From: Paludibacteraceae bacterium
GTDB lineage: Bacteria > Bacteroidota > Bacteroidia > Bacteroidales > Paludibacteraceae
Reading direction: 5' to 3'
DNA length: 64,000 nucleotides
Assembly: GCA_905233255.1 (NCBI GenBank)
Contig: CAJOCN010000001.1
Location: 36,523-100,522 of the forward strand
Part shown: piece after piece, positions 14,852-23,251 of the stretch
Layout of the letters: each line of letters opens with the position of its first letter
How positions within the stretch are numbered: the first letter of the stretch is position 1
Notes under the pieces: model-generated
The model's database searches: none
Told to the model about the DNA's origin: nothing
What the model saw: the letters and a program-made list of their open reading frames with translations, nothing else
Made by a program: the position numbers and the translations under genes

Positions 14852-15754
14852 ATGAAACTCTATCCAAATTGCAAGATAAACTTAGGACTTCGGGTGATCC
14901 GTAAACGTCCGGACGGCTACCATGATCTGGAAACTATCTTTGTCCCAATCTATGGGTTGCACGATGAGTTGGAAGTAAAGCCTAACCCCGCCCCTTCCCT
15001 AAAGGGAATGGAGTCTAAGGAAGATATTTCCTTTATACAGGAAGGGATTGTGGTAGATTGTCCGGCAGAGGACAATCTGATTGTGAAATGCTATCGGATG
15101 CTCGCGAAGAAATATCCGAAGGTGGGCAAAGTAGCCGTTCGTTTCAAAAAGAACATTCCTTTTGGTGCCGGTTTAGGCGGCGGAAGCAGCGATGCTGCGC
15201 ACATGGCAATCGCTCTGAACGAGCTGTTTGAGTTAGGACTTAGTAAGGAAGAGTTGGCGCAAGAGGTGAGTGTTCTTGGTGCCGATTGCGCTTTCTTTAT
15301 CTATAATACGCCGTGTCTGGCTAAGGGAATCGGAGATGTGCTGACTCCGATTGATCTTGATCTCAAAGGTACGCGGATTGTGCTCATCAAACCGGACGAG
15401 GGCGTGAGCACCAAAGAGGCATACTCCGGCATCACAAGACATCCGGAGGTGGAAGGAGAGATACAGCAGGCTGTTGCAATGATGCAACAGAAATGCACGG
15501 AGATTGACAGTGCTGTGTTTGTGAATGATTTTGAGGCAACGGTGTTTCCGAACCATCCTAAGATAGCGGAAATAAAAAAGCGTCTGCTGGACGCAGGCGC
15601 TTATTATGCAAGCATGAGCGGTAGCGGCTCAACCGTTTTCGGGTTTTTTAAGGACGATGCGGAAGGTCGTACCGACGCCAGGTTGCGAGTGCTTAAGGAG
15701 GAGTTTGCCTCCATGGTATTGCTCGACGATACGTTTGGCGAGTGGAAGTCCTAA
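14852..15754 (+). CDS. ispE: 4-diphosphocytidyl-2-C-methyl-D-erythritol kinase
   Basis: 300 aa GHMP kinase of the non-mevalonate isoprenoid pathway. It phosphorylates the 2-hydroxyl of CDP-methylerythritol. Visible: N-terminal NCKINLGLRV with the substrate Lys, the ATP loop PFGAGLGGGSSDAA (about 105-118) and the C-terminal MSGSGSTVFG motif. A 20-residue loop (EDISFIQEG region, about 45-65) is longer than usual. The last 126 bp overlap the 3' end of the histidine kinase gene on the opposite strand. No T-run terminator is seen between the two convergent genes. Confidence 0.96.
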   Translation: MKLYPNCKINLGLRVIRKRPDGYHDLETIFVPIYGLHDELEVKPNPAPSLKGMESKEDISFIQEGIVVDCPAEDNLIVKCYRMLAKKYPKVGKVAVRFKKNIPFGAGLGGGSSDAAHMAIALNELFELGLSKEELAQEVSVLGADCAFFIYNTPCLAKGIGDVLTPIDLDLKGTRIVLIKPDEGVSTKEAYSGITRHPEVEGEIQQAVAMMQQKCTEIDSAVFVNDFEATVFPNHPKIAEIKKRLLDAGAYYASMSGSGSTVFGFFKDDAEGRTDARLRVLKEEFASMVLLDDTFGEWKS

Positions 15755-16765
15755 CCCCCATCCTCTCTCCTTGGAAGTAAAGCCCGGCTCGAAGATTCGA
15801 CGCTGGGTTTTATTATCGATACCTTTGCCGGTGTCGGTAATATCAAGCATGACCTCATGCTCGTTCTCCAGAAGTTGGAGTGTGATGGCTCCGTTGCCGG
15901 AAATGGCATCTACGGCGTTCTTGAGGAGGTTCTCGATGACCCACTGCATGAGCGGCGCATTGAGCATGACCACGCGCTCCAAGCCGGCAAGACAAGCATC
16001 GTCGATCGTAATCCTATTAGAGATACGCGCACGCATGTACGAGACGGCGTTCTGCACCACGGGAATGAGGTTCTCGGGTTTGAGGGTCGGCTCCGAGCCA
16101 ATCTTCTGGAAACGGTCGGCTATCATCTGCAGGCGGTCTATATCGCCCTTCATCTTAGCCACATACTCATCGGCGGGATATTCATCCGCGAGGAGTTGTT
16201 GCCAAGCATTGAGGGACGAGATAGGCGTGCCGAGCTGGTGCGCCGTTTCTTTGGATAGTCCCACCCAAAGGCGGTTCTCCTCGCTCCGCTGGCCGGTAAG
16301 CATGGTGATGACAGCAATCGCGATGAAGATGAAAATCAGCGCAAACTGGGCGTACGGCACATAGCGCAGACGCGTTATGAGCGAGCTGTCATCCCAATAG
16401 ATATACTGGGTAGTCGTCTCATCAATCTTCAGTTCAATGGGGCCATGGTGGTGACCATTGGAAGATTTAAAGATTTGAAGATTTGAAAATTTCTTCTCCA
16501 CATTACGGCTGGCAATCACATTTCCCTCCTCGTCGCAGATATAGACAGGGATCGTAGTGTTCTTCTCGATGATCGAGGAAGAGAAATCGATGTCTGCGTC
16601 GGTATCGGCAAAGATGATCTGGCGCGTGGCATCCGCCCAAATGGACATATTCTTCTGCTGTTCCTCCTGCAGCGAGCGCGCAAGGTTGTTCGTAAATAAT
16701 ACGGAAATAGCCACGATAAACATGGCTATTACCAGTACTATTGTTCCTATCTGTCGGTTGGACAT
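15629..16765 (-). CDS. Sensor histidine kinase
   Basis: 378 aa from ATG 16765, chosen over an upstream TTG because it places the first membrane helix at the N-terminus. Two membrane helices (about 5-27 and 140-160) flank a 110-residue outer domain. HisKA box ETAHQLGTPISS (His about 177), N box ENLLKNAVDAI, G1 DTGKGID, F and G2 boxes FEPGFTSKERGWGLGLPLAKRIV. No response regulator is adjacent. The outer domain contains a repeat-encoded stretch (FSNLQIFKSSN). It follows oadB by 36 bp on the same strand. The final 41 codons lie antisense to ispE. Confidence 0.92.
   Translation of the reverse strand: MSNRQIGTIVLVIAMFIVAISVLFTNNLARSLQEEQQKNMSIWADATRQIIFADTDADIDFSSSIIEKNTTIPVYICDEEGNVIASRNVEKKFSNLQIFKSSNGHHHGPIELKIDETTTQYIYWDDSSLITRLRYVPYAQFALIFIFIAIAVITMLTGQRSEENRLWVGLSKETAHQLGTPISSLNAWQQLLADEYPADEYVAKMKGDIDRLQMIADRFQKIGSEPTLKPENLIPVVQNAVSYMRARISNRITIDDACLAGLERVVMLNAPLMQWVIENLLKNAVDAISGNGAITLQLLENEHEVMLDITDTGKGIDNKTQRRIFEPGFTSKERGWGLGLPLAKRIVEQYHGGKLLLKHSQPGVGTTFRIVLKKPENG
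16461..16493. repeat. ATTTGAAG-family repeat inside the histidine kinase gene
   Basis: Units GAAGATTTAAAGATTTGAAG and ATTTGAAAATTTC in tandem. On the coding strand they encode part of the outer sensor domain. The frame is kept. Confidence 0.75.
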
Positions 16766-16770
16766 AATTA

Positions 16771-16801
16771 GTCGAAAGTCAAAAGACAAAAGTCGAAAGA
16801 A
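16771..16801. repeat. GTCAAAAG-type word repeat between oadB and the histidine kinase gene
   Basis: Degenerate units GTCGAAA, GTCAAAA, GACAAAA, GTCGAAA in tandem fill the whole 36-bp gap. Confidence 0.6.
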
Positions 16802-17977
16802 TTATCCCAGCATCGTCAGAAGGACACCTGCTGCAACTGCCGAACCGATCACACCCGCTACGTTCGGGCCCATGGCGTGCATGAGCAGGAAGTTAGAGGG
16901 GTTCTCTTCCTGTCCAACGGCCTGGCTCACACGCGCAGCCATCGGCACTGCAGAAACACCAGCCGAACCAATCAGCGGGTTAATCTTGTTCTTGAGGAAG
17001 AGGTTCATGAACTTAGCGAGCAGTACACCACCGGCTGTACCCAGACCGAAGGCTACTATACCCATCGTGAGGATACCCAGAGTCTTGAGGGTCAGGAAGC
17101 TTCCGGCAGTAGCCGTAGCGCCTACCGAGAGGCCGAGGAAGATGACTACGATGTTCATCAGTTCGTTCTGGGCGGTCTTGGACAGACGATCCACTACTCC
17201 ACACTCCTTCATCAGATTACCGAGCATCAGGCAGCCGATCAGCGGTGCAGCATCCGGAAGAATGAGCGCTACGATGGCAGTGATGATGACAGGGAAGATG
17301 ATTTTCTCGGTCTTGGACACCGGACGAAGCTGTCCCATCTTGATGGCACGCTCCTTTTTAGTAGTGAGCGCGCGCATGATAGGCGGCTGAATAACCGGAA
17401 CGAGCGCCATGTAACTATAGGCAGCGATAGCGATCGGGCCCAAGAGATGCGGCGCCAGTTTGGAGGTCAGGAAGATAGATGTAGGTCCATCCGCTCCACC
17501 GATGATACCGATGGAACCTGCCTCTGCCGGAGTAAAGCCCATCCAGTTGGCACAAAGGAAAGTGACGAAAATACCGATCTGCGCAGCAGCGCCGAGGATC
17601 AGCGATTTCGGGTTCGCAATCAGCGGTCCGAAATCCGTCATGGCACCTACGCCGATGAAGATCAAGCAGGGGTAAACGCCTGCTTTCACGCCTATATAGA
17701 GCACATCCAGCAGACCTGCGCCCTTGAGGATTGCTCCGTAAGAATGGTACGCCGGACTCGACGGATCGAGGAACGCCGTCCATAACTCATCATGGAACAT
17801 ACCTGCGCCCGGGAGGTTGGTAAGCAACATACCAAAGGCGATAGGCAGCAACAAGAGCGGCTCGTATTTCTTATGAATGGCAAGGTACAGCAGGAAGAAC
17901 GACACCAAGAGCATTACGCCTTGCTGCCAAGTCATCTGCATGAAACCCATGCCACTGAAAAATTCAATTATATTCAT
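16802..17977 (-). CDS. Sodium-pumping decarboxylase, beta subunit
   Basis: 391 aa with about nine membrane helices. Matches the OadB/MmdB family: [10 protein letters not shown] and the C-terminal [15 protein letters not shown] are family signatures of the Na+-binding core. This subunit decarboxylates carboxybiotin and exports Na+. With the alpha, gamma and biotin carrier subunits encoded upstream and methylmalonyl-CoA epimerase in the same operon, the complex most likely decarboxylates (S)-methylmalonyl-CoA to propionyl-CoA, conserving energy in propionate fermentation. An oxaloacetate substrate is less likely because no OadA carboxyltransferase is present. Confidence 0.95.
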   Translation of the reverse strand: MNIIEFFSGMGFMQMTWQQGVMLLVSFFLLYLAIHKKYEPLLLLPIAFGMLLTNLPGAGMFHDELWTAFLDPSSPAYHSYGAILKGAGLLDVLYIGVKAGVYPCLIFIGVGAMTDFGPLIANPKSLILGAAAQIGIFVTFLCANWMGFTPAEAGSIGIIGGADGPTSIFLTSKLAPHLLGPIAIAAYSYMALVPVIQPPIMRALTTKKERAIKMGQLRPVSKTEKIIFPVIITAIVALILPDAAPLIGCLMLGNLMKECGVVDRLSKTAQNELMNIVVIFLGLSVGATATAGSFLTLKTLGILTMGIVAFGLGTAGGVLLAKFMNLFLKNKINPLIGSAGVSAVPMAARVSQAVGQEENPSNFLLMHAMGPNVAGVIGSAVAAGVLLTMLG

Positions 17978-17990
17978 AATTGTAATTTAT

Positions 17991-18088
17991 ATAATTTGAG
18001 GATTTGATAATTTGAGGATTTGAATATTGATTCGCAATTTGACGGTAATGTTAATTTTCAAATTTTAAATCTTCAAATCTTCGAATTA
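17991..18088. repeat. Facing ATTTGAAG-family arms between oadB and the biotin carrier gene
   Basis: Left arm (17991-18030) reads ATTTGAGGATTTGA-like units. The right arm (18055-18088) reads TCAAATCTTC-like units, the reverse complement, with about 24 bp between. It could fold into a long AT-rich hairpin. The centre shares ATGTTAATTT with the similar element at 18561-18660. Confidence 0.65.
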
Positions 18089-18094
18089 TCGTTC

Positions 18095-18544
18095 TTACCC
18101 AAGAACGATGAGGAGGTCGTCCTGCATTACGTTCTGACCGGCGGAAACGGCAATCTGTTTAACGGTACCGTCCTGCTCAGCCATGATGGCGTTCTCCATC
18201 TTCATGGACTCGAGGGTAAGGAGGGTGTCGCCGCGTTTAACAGCCTGACCTTCGGAAACCAGCACTTTGATTACGGAACCGGGCAGCGGGCTCTTGACCT
18301 GTACGCCGGCAGCGGGAGCTGCTGCAGGTTTCGGTGCCTCTGCTTTGGGAGCCGGAGCAGCAGCGGGCTTCGGCGCAGGAGCGGGAGCCGGTTTGGCTAC
18401 GGGTTTCGGAGCGGGAGCAGCAGGTGCCTCGGTCTCTACGGTATATACTTTGCCGTTAACGGTTACGTTCGTTTTGCCGGCTTCGATTTCTTCTACAGCG
18501 CATTTGTACTCAGCGCCATTGATTTTGAATGTGAATTCTTTCAT
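18095..18544 (-). CDS. Biotin carrier subunit of the sodium-pumping decarboxylase
   Basis: 149 aa. A short N-terminal region (1-37) is joined by an Ala/Pro/Lys linker (about 40-80) to a biotinyl domain with LESMKMENA, in which Lys115 is the expected biotin attachment site. The family carries CO2 from methylmalonyl-CoA to the beta subunit. The linker DNA is a GC-rich low-complexity tract. Located between the beta and gamma subunit genes, with repeat elements on both sides. Confidence 0.95.
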   Translation of the reverse strand: MKEFTFKINGAEYKCAVEEIEAGKTNVTVNGKVYTVETEAPAAPAPKPVAKPAPAPAPKPAAAPAPKAEAPKPAAAPAAGVQVKSPLPGSVIKVLVSEGQAVKRGDTLLTLESMKMENAIMAEQDGTVKQIAVSAGQNVMQDDLLIVLG

Positions 18545-18560
18545 AAAATTTTTTATTTTA

Positions 18561-18660
18561 TATTTGAAGATTTGATTATTTAAAGATTTGAAGATTGATT
18601 TATGACTCGTTCAATGTGATGTTAATTTCAAATTCTCAAATTATCAAATACTCAAATTGG
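18561..18660. repeat. Facing ATTTGAAG-family arms between the carrier and gamma genes
   Basis: Left arm 18561-18600 (TTTGAAGATTTG units), right arm 18629-18660 (TCAAATT units, inverted), centre about 28 bp. Same architecture as 17991-18088. Confidence 0.65.
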
Positions 18661-18665
18661 GTTTC

Positions 18666-19061
18666 TCAGAAACCCACATTGTTCATACCTACAGATTTTG
18701 TATTCCACGCGGTCTCGTGTTGTTTGAGGGAGATCATAGCGGTAGGAATATCATGTTTAGCGTCATGCGCGAGGTAAAGCGCATAAGCGACAGCAGCGAT
18801 GTCTTCATCACCTGCTTGCGCGAGAGACATAGCGATGGCAGCCTTTGTGCCCTCGTCCGTAGGCTCCGCCGATTTGACGGGAGCCTGCGGTGCGGGAGCG
18901 GGTTGCGCTACGGGCTTTGGAGCACGCGGGGCGGTTGCTTTCTGCATGATCCATCCGAAGAACTGGAGGATGAACACAAGGCAGATGAGCAATACCAGCA
19001 CGATGCCGAATCCTAAGCCGGTTACAATCCAAGTCTCAGCTGTTACTGCGAGTAGTACCAT
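18666..19061 (-). CDS. OadG-type gamma subunit of the sodium-pumping decarboxylase
   Basis: 131 aa. One N-terminal membrane helix (about 10-40, TGLGFGIVLVLLICLVFILQFFGW) typical of OadG/MmdD, then an Ala/Pro-rich linker and a C-terminal helical segment (about 75-131, AAIAMSLAQAGDEDIAAVAYALYLA). The gamma or delta subunit stabilises the complex in the membrane. It starts 2 bp after the alpha subunit stop. Confidence 0.88.
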   Translation of the reverse strand: MVLLAVTAETWIVTGLGFGIVLVLLICLVFILQFFGWIMQKATAPRAPKPVAQPAPAPQAPVKSAEPTDEGTKAAIAMSLAQAGDEDIAAVAYALYLAHDAKHDIPTAMISLKQHETAWNTKSVGMNNVGF

Positions 19062-19063
19062 AA

Positions 19064-20620
19064 TTATAGCGGGATATTCGAGTGTTTCTTAAGCGGGTTA
19101 GTCAGACGCTTGGTCTGGAGCATCTCGAAGGCGCGGATGATGCGGCTGCGGGTGTAACGCGGCTCAATGACATCATCAATGTAACCACGGTTAGCAGCCT
19201 GATACGGAGAAGCAAAAAGATCTTTGTATTCCGCCTCTTTCTCGGCGATGAATTTCTTCTTCTCCTCGGGATCCTCGATTGCCTTGATGGCTTTTGCCTG
19301 GAGCACACCTACGGCACCGCTGGCACCCATTACGGCGATCTCTGCGTTCGGCCAAGCGTAGCACATATCGCCGCGGAGCTGCTTACAACTCATCACGATA
19401 TGCGATCCGCCGTAGGACTTACGAACGGTAATGGTAACCTTCGGAACAGTGGCTTCGCCGTACGCGAACATCAGTTTTGCTCCGTGGTCGATGATACCTG
19501 CGTACTCCTGTCCGGTACCGCAAAGGAAGCCCGGAACATCCACGAGAGTCAGAATCTGGATATTGAAGGCATCGCAGAAACGTACGAAACGAGCCGCCTT
19601 ACGGGACGCGTCACAATCGAGCACGCCGGCAAGCCATGAAGGCTGGTTGGCGATGATACCCGTGGAGCGGCCGTTGAAGCGCGCGAAACCGCAGATGACG
19701 TTTTTCGCGTAGTCTTTGTGCACCTCCATGAAATCCCCATTATCCACGATGGTGTTGATGATCTCGTGCATGTCGTAGGGTTTGTTCGGATCCGCCGGAA
19801 CGATGTCGTTCAGGTTGTCGTCCACGCGGGTGATGTCGTCGGTGCAGGCTACAAGCGGAGCCTCCTCCATGTTGTTCTGCGGGATGAAGGAAACGAGGCG
19901 GCGTACTTCAGCCAGCGCCTCTTCCTCGGTAGCAGCTACGAAATGGGTCACACCGGATTTAGTAGCGTGGATCTTAGCGCCGCCGAGTTGCTCAACGGTC
20001 ACATCCTCGCCCGTAACGGATTTGACTACCTTCGGGCCGGTGATGAACATATAGGAGTTCTGCTCGGTCATCATGATGAAGTCGGTCAGCGCCGGGCTAT
20101 ATACTGCTCCACCCGCGCAGGGGCCGAAGATCACGGAGATCTGGGGCACAACGCCGGAAGCGAGGATGTTACGCTCGAAGATCTCGGCATAGCCGGCAAG
20201 CGCGCATGCGCCTTCCTGAATACGCGCACCACCCGAGTCGTTGAGTCCGATGATCGGTGCACCGAGTTTCATAGCCTGGTCCATCACGTTGCAGATCTTC
20301 TGCGCCATGGTCTCACTCAGCGAACCGCCGATGACGGTAGCGTCTTGTGCAAAGACGAAGACCAGACGGCCGTCGATGGTACCCGAGCCGACGGCAACAC
20401 CGTCGCCGAGGAACACTTTCTTCTCCATTCCGAAGTCATGGCAACGATGCGTGAGGAACATGTTGACCTCCTCAAACGAGCCCTCGTCAAGGAGCATGTT
20501 GATACGCTCGCGGCAGGTATAACTGCCTTTGGCGTGATGTTTCTCCACCGCCGCCTCACCGCCACCGGCTTGCGCCTTTGCGCGGTTCTCAACCAATTTA
20601 TCTAATTTAGCTTGATCCAT
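19064..20620 (-). CDS. mmdA: Methylmalonyl-CoA decarboxylase alpha subunit (acyl-CoA carboxyltransferase)
   Basis: 518 aa, usual length. Carboxyltransferase family with two crotonase-like halves: GLNDSGGARIQEG (about 128-140) and GPCAGGAVYSPALTDF in the first, VDVPGFLCGTGQEYAGII and KSYGGSHIVMS in the second, which form the acyl-CoA and biotin binding sites. It transfers CO2 from methylmalonyl-CoA to the biotin carrier. The close homologue is the propionyl-CoA carboxylase beta chain; the neighbouring membrane subunits favour the decarboxylase role. Confidence 0.94.
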   Translation of the reverse strand: MDQAKLDKLVENRAKAQAGGGEAAVEKHHAKGSYTCRERINMLLDEGSFEEVNMFLTHRCHDFGMEKKVFLGDGVAVGSGTIDGRLVFVFAQDATVIGGSLSETMAQKICNVMDQAMKLGAPIIGLNDSGGARIQEGACALAGYAEIFERNILASGVVPQISVIFGPCAGGAVYSPALTDFIMMTEQNSYMFITGPKVVKSVTGEDVTVEQLGGAKIHATKSGVTHFVAATEEEALAEVRRLVSFIPQNNMEEAPLVACTDDITRVDDNLNDIVPADPNKPYDMHEIINTIVDNGDFMEVHKDYAKNVICGFARFNGRSTGIIANQPSWLAGVLDCDASRKAARFVRFCDAFNIQILTLVDVPGFLCGTGQEYAGIIDHGAKLMFAYGEATVPKVTITVRKSYGGSHIVMSCKQLRGDMCYAWPNAEIAVMGASGAVGVLQAKAIKAIEDPEEKKKFIAEKEAEYKDLFASPYQAANRGYIDDVIEPRYTRSRIIRAFEMLQTKRLTNPLKKHSNIPL

Positions 20621-20630
20621 AAAACTTAGA

Positions 20631-20671
20631 ATTATTTGAAAATTTACAATTTGAAAATTTGAAAATTGAAG
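20631..20671. repeat. ATTTGAAA-family arm left of the four-helix-bundle gene
   Basis: Tandem ATTTGAAAATTTACAATTTG-like units in the gap between mmdA and the inserted small gene. Together with the opposite arm at 21075-21113 it brackets that gene. Confidence 0.7.
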
Positions 20672-20684
20672 TATGATTTGTTGA

Positions 20685-21074
20685 CTACAAATACCTCATA
20701 CCAGAGATATCTGAATTTTTCAAGTATTTGATAAAATTATAGATGGAAGTATTTAAGTCAATGGTTCTTTTAATGTATTCCTTATAATCCTCATCGGATA
20801 TAAATTTTACATCCTTGGCGCGATGCAATTGGCTACGAACTTCTCCACAAGATCCCTTTGCTATATACAAGAATTGAATAAATTCCTTATTATTTTCCTT
20901 TTCAAATCCCTCTGCTATGTTATCCATTATAGATCCAACAGCAGCACGAATCTGTCCACAAAAACGGAAATCTTTAGAGAATGGCTCAGTTGCGGTAAGT
21001 TGATATACATCTTTAGCAAGAATACGTGCCTCTTGCCAAACAGGCAGATCCTCAAACCTCGACCAAGTTGCCAT
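20685..21074 (-). CDS. Four-helix-bundle protein (rRNA intervening-sequence protein family)
   Basis: 129 aa from ATG 21074, chosen because MATWSRFEDLPVWQEA aligns with the family start; the extra upstream codons belong to a repeat. Family signature: FEDLPVWQEARILAKDVYQLT, then FRFCGQIRAAVGSIMDNIAEGFE, KEFIQFLYIAKGSCGEVRSQL. Members are encoded in 23S rRNA intervening sequences and as scattered single genes; the related Avd protein serves diversity-generating retroelements. Its biochemical role here is unknown. It interrupts the mce-mmdA operon and lies between inverted ATTTGAAG-type repeat arms, which suggests late insertion. Confidence 0.9.
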   Translation of the reverse strand: MATWSRFEDLPVWQEARILAKDVYQLTATEPFSKDFRFCGQIRAAVGSIMDNIAEGFEKENNKEFIQFLYIAKGSCGEVRSQLHRAKDVKFISDEDYKEYIKRTIDLNTSIYNFIKYLKNSDISGMRYL

Positions 21075-21113
21075 AATCCTCAAATCTTCAAATCCTCAAA
21101 TCTTCAAATCTCG
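21075..21113. repeat. ATTTGAAG-family arm right of the four-helix-bundle gene (inverted)
   Basis: CCTCAAATCTTCAAATCC-like units, the reverse complement of the arm type at 20631-20671. It abuts the start codon at 21074. Confidence 0.8.
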
Positions 21114-21118
21114 AGTTG

Positions 21119-21532
21119 TTACTTGGGTTGTTGGCAGAGCTCGGTCAAAACACCCTTTGTAGATTTCGGATGCAAGAACGCAATCATCAGGTTCTCGGCA
21201 CCTTTGCGCGGAGCTTTGTCGATGAGTTGGAGACCGGCTGCCTCGCACTCAGCGAGAGCTTCTGCTACGTTCTCTACATTGAAAGCTACGTGGTGAACAC
21301 CGCCGCGACCGCCGTTCTTCTCGATGAACTTGGCAATAGTGGACTCCGGGCTGGTCGGCTCCAGAAGTTCGATTTTCACCTCTCCTACTTTAAAGAAAGC
21401 CGTGCGGACTTTCTGGTCCTCGACGACCTCAATACTGTAACACTTGTTCCCGGTAAGGAACTCAAAGAAGGGTGCAGCCTCTTCGATAGAGGTTACTGCG
21501 ATACCCAGATGCTCAATGTGTGTGGGCTTCAT
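21119..21532 (-). CDS. mce: Methylmalonyl-CoA epimerase
   Basis: 137 aa VOC-fold metalloenzyme. Visible: THIEHLGIAV (metal His), VRTAFFKVGEVKIELLEP (metal Glu), GGVHHVAFNVENV (second His) and a final KSTKGVLTELCQ. It interconverts R and S methylmalonyl-CoA, feeding the S form to the decarboxylase encoded downstream. First gene of the operon, with the promoter at 21603-21633. Confidence 0.96.
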   Translation of the reverse strand: MKPTHIEHLGIAVTSIEEAAPFFEFLTGNKCYSIEVVEDQKVRTAFFKVGEVKIELLEPTSPESTIAKFIEKNGGRGGVHHVAFNVENVAEALAECEAAGLQLIDKAPRKGAENLMIAFLHPKSTKGVLTELCQQPK

Positions 21533-21602
21533 AAGAAATAAATTTATAGTTAGTAATTTGTTTTTTACGCGATAATGGATTCGTTATACACGAAATCGGC
21601 TA

Positions 21603-21633
21603 CAAAATTACTACTTTTTTTTGACATACGCAA
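21603..21633 (-). promoter_or_regulatory. Promoter of the methylmalonyl-CoA decarboxylase operon
   Basis: Minus strand: TTGC (21633-21630), 19-nt spacer, TAATTTTG (21610-21603). The -33 continues as TTGCGTATGTCAA, a variant of the shared extended element. Confidence 0.85.
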
Positions 21634-21652
21634 GCGCGCGCGTAATTTTTTT

Positions 21653-21687
21653 GAAAAAAAGAAAAGCCCGAGTCAGGGACTCGAGCT
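21653..21687 (-). terminator. Terminator of the paired lipoprotein genes
   Basis: CGAGTC and GACTCG (extended by AGC/GCT) form a stem with a short loop, followed on the minus strand by CTTTTCTTTTTTT. Confidence 0.88.
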
Positions 21688-21712
21688 AATTTAATCCGAT
21701 CGGTATGAATGA

Positions 21713-23224
21713 TTAGTTCAGGCGTACCATGACGGAGATGACCTGTCCGGCGGTAGTGTCTCCGGCTCTATAGACGCGTGCTTTGCCTTTGTTATCGCCG
21801 GCTACGTCCACCATGATCGTTACTTTCTGTCCGTCCAAAGTAAGAGCGGTTTTCACAAAACTCTGCGTGCGCGGGTTGTAAGCATCGAAAGCCTTAATAG
21901 TAGAAGGCGCCAGTTTGGATTTGAAGGCATCGAACTCGCTCCAGTCGATTGTCACTTCTTCTGCGCGGTCGGCCGCCATGTCACATATATAGAACGCTCT
22001 TTCTCCGCTGCCCATGACATAAGCCACATCGTTGTAATACTCGTAATAGTCACTTGGATAGTGCTCTGGGAGAACGGTAGAAGTTACTTTCTTAGCCTGC
22101 GGATCAAAGGTATGTTTGTATCCGTTGTTGAGCCAGGAGAAGGTCTCTTTGTGGCTCACACGGCAAACACCAAATGTAGATAAATCCGGTTTGTCTTGCG
22201 ATTTAGCCACTAACTCACCGGCAAAGACTCTTGATTGTGCTTCGTCTATATCCACCGTATAGAAATACGTAAACCACCCCTCTTCGCTATTAAAATCAGT
22301 AACGGCATAGAGGGTATTATTAACGGAAATGAAAGCCCAGTTCAGATTTTGCCCCGAAGGCAGAACCGGATTATTCTCGCGCACCTCTATGGAAGTGATA
22401 TTCAGGTTGTTGACGAATAAGATACCCGGCGAAGAACCGTTGGTTCCCTCATAGAAAATATCCAGGCCTATTATCCCGCGGTCGTCCGGCGTGATAGAGG
22501 TGGAAAAGAGTGTTTCGTTATGCATTCTTGTTACCGCCAATTCGTTACCTTGGTCCTTTAGACGGTAGAGCCCCGGGGCTGCTAAATGTGATTGTTGCCA
22601 ACAGTTGGAATAAATCTCTCCTTTGATACATTCCACTACGGAATTAAGGTCGCTTTGCTGGTAGAACAGAACACCTTGGTTCGTATAAAGCGGTCTGCCG
22701 TCTCTGCCGTCCCAATAGAAGAGTGCTCCATCGCGTTTGCGGACGAGGAAATTACCATAGAAATTATCCACTATCTCTTTAATCATGGAGTAGTACGGCT
22801 CTTTGAGATCTTCCAAATCAGGGAAATCGTAGTAGCAATTATAGAGCCACAGCCATTCATCACCGATGGTGAAGATATTCTCCATTACGAGGCGCATTTT
22901 GGCTTTGACCATATCGACCACTTCACCATTTCCTCTTGCTTCGATGGTATAGGTTATTTCCACGAGTGTGCCATCCTCGGAAACGGAATAAACAGGTTGA
23001 TGGGTTTCGTAGGTTATTTCTCCGTCTCCTTCTGCGGTATGCACACGCCGTGGGGCTTTCTGCTCGTCGGAGCCATCGGATGCAAGTGCCAAAGCGGTCA
23101 CTCCATCTAAATGCATTCGCTTGAACTCAATATTATGGACTTTGCCACCTCCTCCGCCTTCGCAGGAGGTCATACCGAGTGCAACGACTATCGCTGCAAG
23201 GGCGTATAAGAAACTGCGTTTCAT
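21713..23224 (-). CDS. Lipoprotein, paralogue of the 23248 product
   Basis: 503 aa. Signal peptide MKRSFLYALAAIVVALGMTSC with lipobox GMTSC, then a Gly-rich spacer. The domain after about residue 30 aligns along the full length with the neighbouring lipoprotein: FKRMHLDGVTALALASDGSD, GEVVDMVKAKMRLVMENIF.IGDEWLWL, FLVRKRDGALF, YYEYYNDVAYVMGSGERAFYICDMA and the identical end GQVISVMVRLN. Repeated short strands suggest a beta-propeller-like fold, an inference. Function unknown; presumably on the outer surface or periplasmic side. Confidence 0.8.
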   Translation of the reverse strand: MKRSFLYALAAIVVALGMTSCEGGGGGKVHNIEFKRMHLDGVTALALASDGSDEQKAPRRVHTAEGDGEITYETHQPVYSVSEDGTLVEITYTIEARGNGEVVDMVKAKMRLVMENIFTIGDEWLWLYNCYYDFPDLEDLKEPYYSMIKEIVDNFYGNFLVRKRDGALFYWDGRDGRPLYTNQGVLFYQQSDLNSVVECIKGEIYSNCWQQSHLAAPGLYRLKDQGNELAVTRMHNETLFSTSITPDDRGIIGLDIFYEGTNGSSPGILFVNNLNITSIEVRENNPVLPSGQNLNWAFISVNNTLYAVTDFNSEEGWFTYFYTVDIDEAQSRVFAGELVAKSQDKPDLSTFGVCRVSHKETFSWLNNGYKHTFDPQAKKVTSTVLPEHYPSDYYEYYNDVAYVMGSGERAFYICDMAADRAEEVTIDWSEFDAFKSKLAPSTIKAFDAYNPRTQSFVKTALTLDGQKVTIMVDVAGDNKGKARVYRAGDTTAGQVISVMVRLN

Positions 23225-23227
23225 ATT

Positions 23228-23251
23228 TGTAATTGGTTATTGGTGATTTAG
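23228..23251. repeat. ATTGGTTATTGGTGATT-type word repeat between the paired lipoprotein genes
   Basis: A short run of ATTGGT/TATTGGTGATT units fills the 23-bp gap. The related GATTGGT array at 33315-33341 lies inside the aspartokinase gene. Confidence 0.5.
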
